Assembly: GCA_963575745.1 (NCBI GenBank) | Contig: CAUYUJ010019885.1 | Span: 1 to 30,000, forward strand | Direction: 5' to 3' | DNA length: 30,000 nt | Origin: Prorocentrum cordatum | Lineage: Eukaryota > Sar > Dinophyceae > Prorocentrales > Prorocentraceae | In this document: piece after piece, positions 28,101-30,000 of the stretch | Numbering within the stretch: position 1 is the stretch's first letter | How the letters are laid out: each line of letters starts with the position of its first letter | The notes under the pieces: generated by a model | Seen by the model: the letters and a program-made list of their open reading frames with translations, nothing else | The model's database searches: none | Told to the model about the DNA's origin: nothing | Program-made: the position numbers and the translations under genes

Positions 28101-28386
28101 TGCTAATCGTGTTTCTACTCCTACTTCTCGTTCACTGCACCCACTACAACTACTACTTCACTGTTACCACTACTACCGTCACTGCTAATATTACTGCTAC
28201 TACTAGTGTTGCTGTTACTGCTGCTGCTGCTGTTGCTACTGCTACTGTAGGTATTGCTACTGCAACTACTGGCGATGCCATTGCGACTACGACTGGGACT
28301 GATGTTGCCACTGCGACTGCCATTGCGAATCCGAATGCGGTTGCGAGAACAAAAAAATTCTACACCAGCACTCCTACATGAATACC
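28101..28386. repeat. ACT/GCT/GCGACT-rich low-complexity tract
   Basis: Imperfect (ACT)n, (TGCT)n and GCGACTGC-type repeats lie here. The end, CGAATGCGG...GCGAGAACA...AATTCTACA, matches 29297-29333, the start of the next higher-order unit. Confidence 0.7.
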
Positions 28387-29383
28387 ATAGGCAATGCTCC
28401 CAGCTATGCTTTTACACATCGCTGTTAAGTTGCTTTGCCGGGAAGGATTTCCAGAGATCCAACGTATTGAAAAGATCAAGACGGAGGTTTTTACCTAACA
28501 GCTCTTGCTGATAGGTTTCTTACCTAACAGCGAAGACTGATAGGTTTCTAGGGGTCTCAAAAGAGCATCATGACTCCTCAGGGGGGTCGGGGCGGGACCC
28601 GGGGAGGCTGCCGCCGAAACCGAAATCGCTTAGGACATCCTCGCAAAATCGCTCTTGGTGCTCCCAGAACTCCGTTCCCGGGCCACATTTTGGATGCCCG
28701 GAGCCAACTGTAGGCCATTTCGTGCTCTTCGACTTCCAGAACTCCATCCCAGGGCCACATTTTGGATGCCCGGAGCCAACCGTAGGCCATTTCGTGCTCT
28801 TCGACTTCCCAGAACTCCATTCCCGGGCCACATTTTGGATGCCCGGAGCCAACTGTAGGCCACTTCGTGCTCTTCAAGTCCCAGAACTCAATTCCTGGGC
28901 ATGATTTTGAATGCCCGGAGCCAACTGTAGACCACTTCGTGTTCTTCTAGTTCCCAGATTTTTATTCCTGGGCCACATTTTGAATGCTGAGGCAGGCTGA
29001 TGCTGCGGCCGATGCAGGCTGAGGCTGAGGCAGGCTGAGGCTGAGGCCGAGGCTCAAGGCAGACTGAGGCTGAGGCTGAAGCAGACTGAGGCTGAGGCAG
29101 GCTGAGGCTGAGGCTGAGGCAGGCTGATGCTGAGGCAGGCTGAGGCTGAGGCTGAGGCTGAAGGCAGACTGAGGCTGAGGCTGAAGCAGGCTGAGGCTGA
29201 GGCTGAGGCAGGCTGAGGCTGAGGCAGGCTGAGGCTGAGGCAGGCTGAGGCTGAGGCTGTGACTGCGACTGCCGTTGCCGCTGCGACTGTCATCGCGAAT
29301 GCGACTACGACTGCGAGAACAGCAGAATTCTACAACTGGATTTTCATCTGAATCTTAAGGGGAATGCTTTCAGATATGCTTCT
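28387..29383. repeat. Higher-order repeat unit 1 (73-bp units plus (GCTGAG)n)
   Basis: Ordered parts are: CACATCGCTGTTAAGTTGC (28414), a stretch of about 100 bp with two TTACCTAACAGC...GACTGATAGG-like copies, TCTCAAAAGAGCATCATGAC (28554), five 73-bp units with core TCCCGGGCCACATTTTGGAT (about 28650-28990), and (GGCTGA)n from about 28990 to 29258. The same order recurs about 971 bp later. Confidence 0.85.
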
Positions 29384-30000
29384 ACACATCGCTGTTAGGT
29401 TGCTTTGCCGGGATAATAGTGGTCTCAAAAGAGAGCATCATGACTCCTCAGGGGGGTCTGGGCGGGACCCGGGGAGGCTGCCGCCGAAACCGAAATCGCT
29501 TGGGACATCCTCGCAAAATCGCTCTTGGTGCTCCCAGAACTCCATTCCCGGGCCACATTTTGGATGCCCGGAGCCAACTGTAGGCCACTTCGTGCTCTTC
29601 GACTTCCCAGAACTCCATTCCCGGGCCACATTTTGGATGCCCGGAGCCAACTGTAGGCCACTTCGTGCTCTTCGATTCCCAGAACTCCATTCCCGGGCCA
29701 CATTTTGGATGCCCGGAGCCAACTGTAGGCCACTTCGTGCTCTTCAAGTTCCCAGAACTCCATTCCTGGGCATGATTTTGAATGCCCGGAGCCAACTGTA
29801 GACCACTTCGTGTTCTTCTAGTTCCCAAATTTTTATTCCTGGGCCACATTTTGAATGCTGAGGCAGGCTGATGCTGCGGCCGAGGCAGGCTGAGGCTGAG
29901 GCAGGCTGAGGCTGAGGCCGAGGCTGAAGGCAGACTGAGGCTGAGGCTGAAGCAGACTGAGGCTGAGGCTGAGGCAGGCTGAGGCTGAGGCTGAGGCAGG
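29384..30000. repeat. Higher-order repeat unit 2, cut by the window end
   Basis: CACATCGCTGTTAGGTTGC (29385), TCTCAAAAGAGAGCATCATG (29425), five 73-bp units at about 29533-29850 and (GGCTGA)n to the window edge. It lacks the insertion of about 100 bp present in unit 1. Open frames with Trp-Pro-Gly-rich repeats are by-products. Confidence 0.85.

Noticed and set aside
1-30000. tRNA or rRNA genes
   Set aside because: I saw no cloverleaf-compatible A/B box pair or rRNA core sequence, though a covariance-model search was not possible.

Overview
This window looks like nuclear DNA of a dinoflagellate, possibly a Prorocentrum- or Symbiodiniaceae-like species; the species cannot be fixed from sequence alone. 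Four things support this. There is a tandem relict of the dinoflagellate spliced leader at 12218-12254. Coding blocks are GC-rich and spread through very repeat-rich DNA. Introns are flanked by short direct repeats, one of them with a GA donor. The decayed retroelement polyproteins carry tyrosine recombinases of a kind familiar from dinoflagellate genomes. Genes recognised here are all on the + strand.

The backbone is one ABC transporter gene of the ABCB/MDR type. Exon 1 (about 103-1184) encodes TM1-TM5 and an unusually long extracellular loop. Exon 2 (20381-20609) encodes TM6 and the linker. Exon 3 (20903 onward) encodes a complete nucleotide-binding domain. The phases join exactly, so 1185-20380 is read as one intron of about 19.2 kb that has become a mobile-element graveyard. 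Inside it, in order, are: a dispersed repeat (1197-1890); a composite minisatellite (2113-2930); a second repeat copy (about 3091-3991); a structurally complete tyrosine-recombinase retrotransposon (3992-10345); simple repeats; a third repeat copy (about 10893-12210); the relict spliced leader; a decayed retroelement with RNase H and tyrosine recombinase remnants (12308-15550); (CTC)n; degenerate repeats; G-rich minisatellites; and a 669-bp tandem duplication carrying (CCG)n.

The retrotransposon at 3992-10345 is the most notable object. It has split direct repeats in the order A1 - coding region - B1 - A2 - B2. A1 and A2 are each 81 bp, and B1 and B2 are each 279 bp. It encodes, in order, a gag-like protein, reverse transcriptase, an RNase H-like region, a cytosine-C5-methyltransferase-like segment and a tyrosine recombinase. 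Most of the coding region is broken by frameshifts, but the recombinase frame is intact.

Downstream of the transporter exons, 22.7-26.5 kb holds a PIF1-like helicase gene. It has all the main helicase motifs, a frame change near 23.54 kb, and a GA-AG intron made almost entirely of (AGT)n. The last 3.4 kb is satellite-like: about 31 copies of a 33-bp unit, then a higher-order tandem repeat (period about 0.97 kb) made of 73-bp units and (GCTGAG)n.
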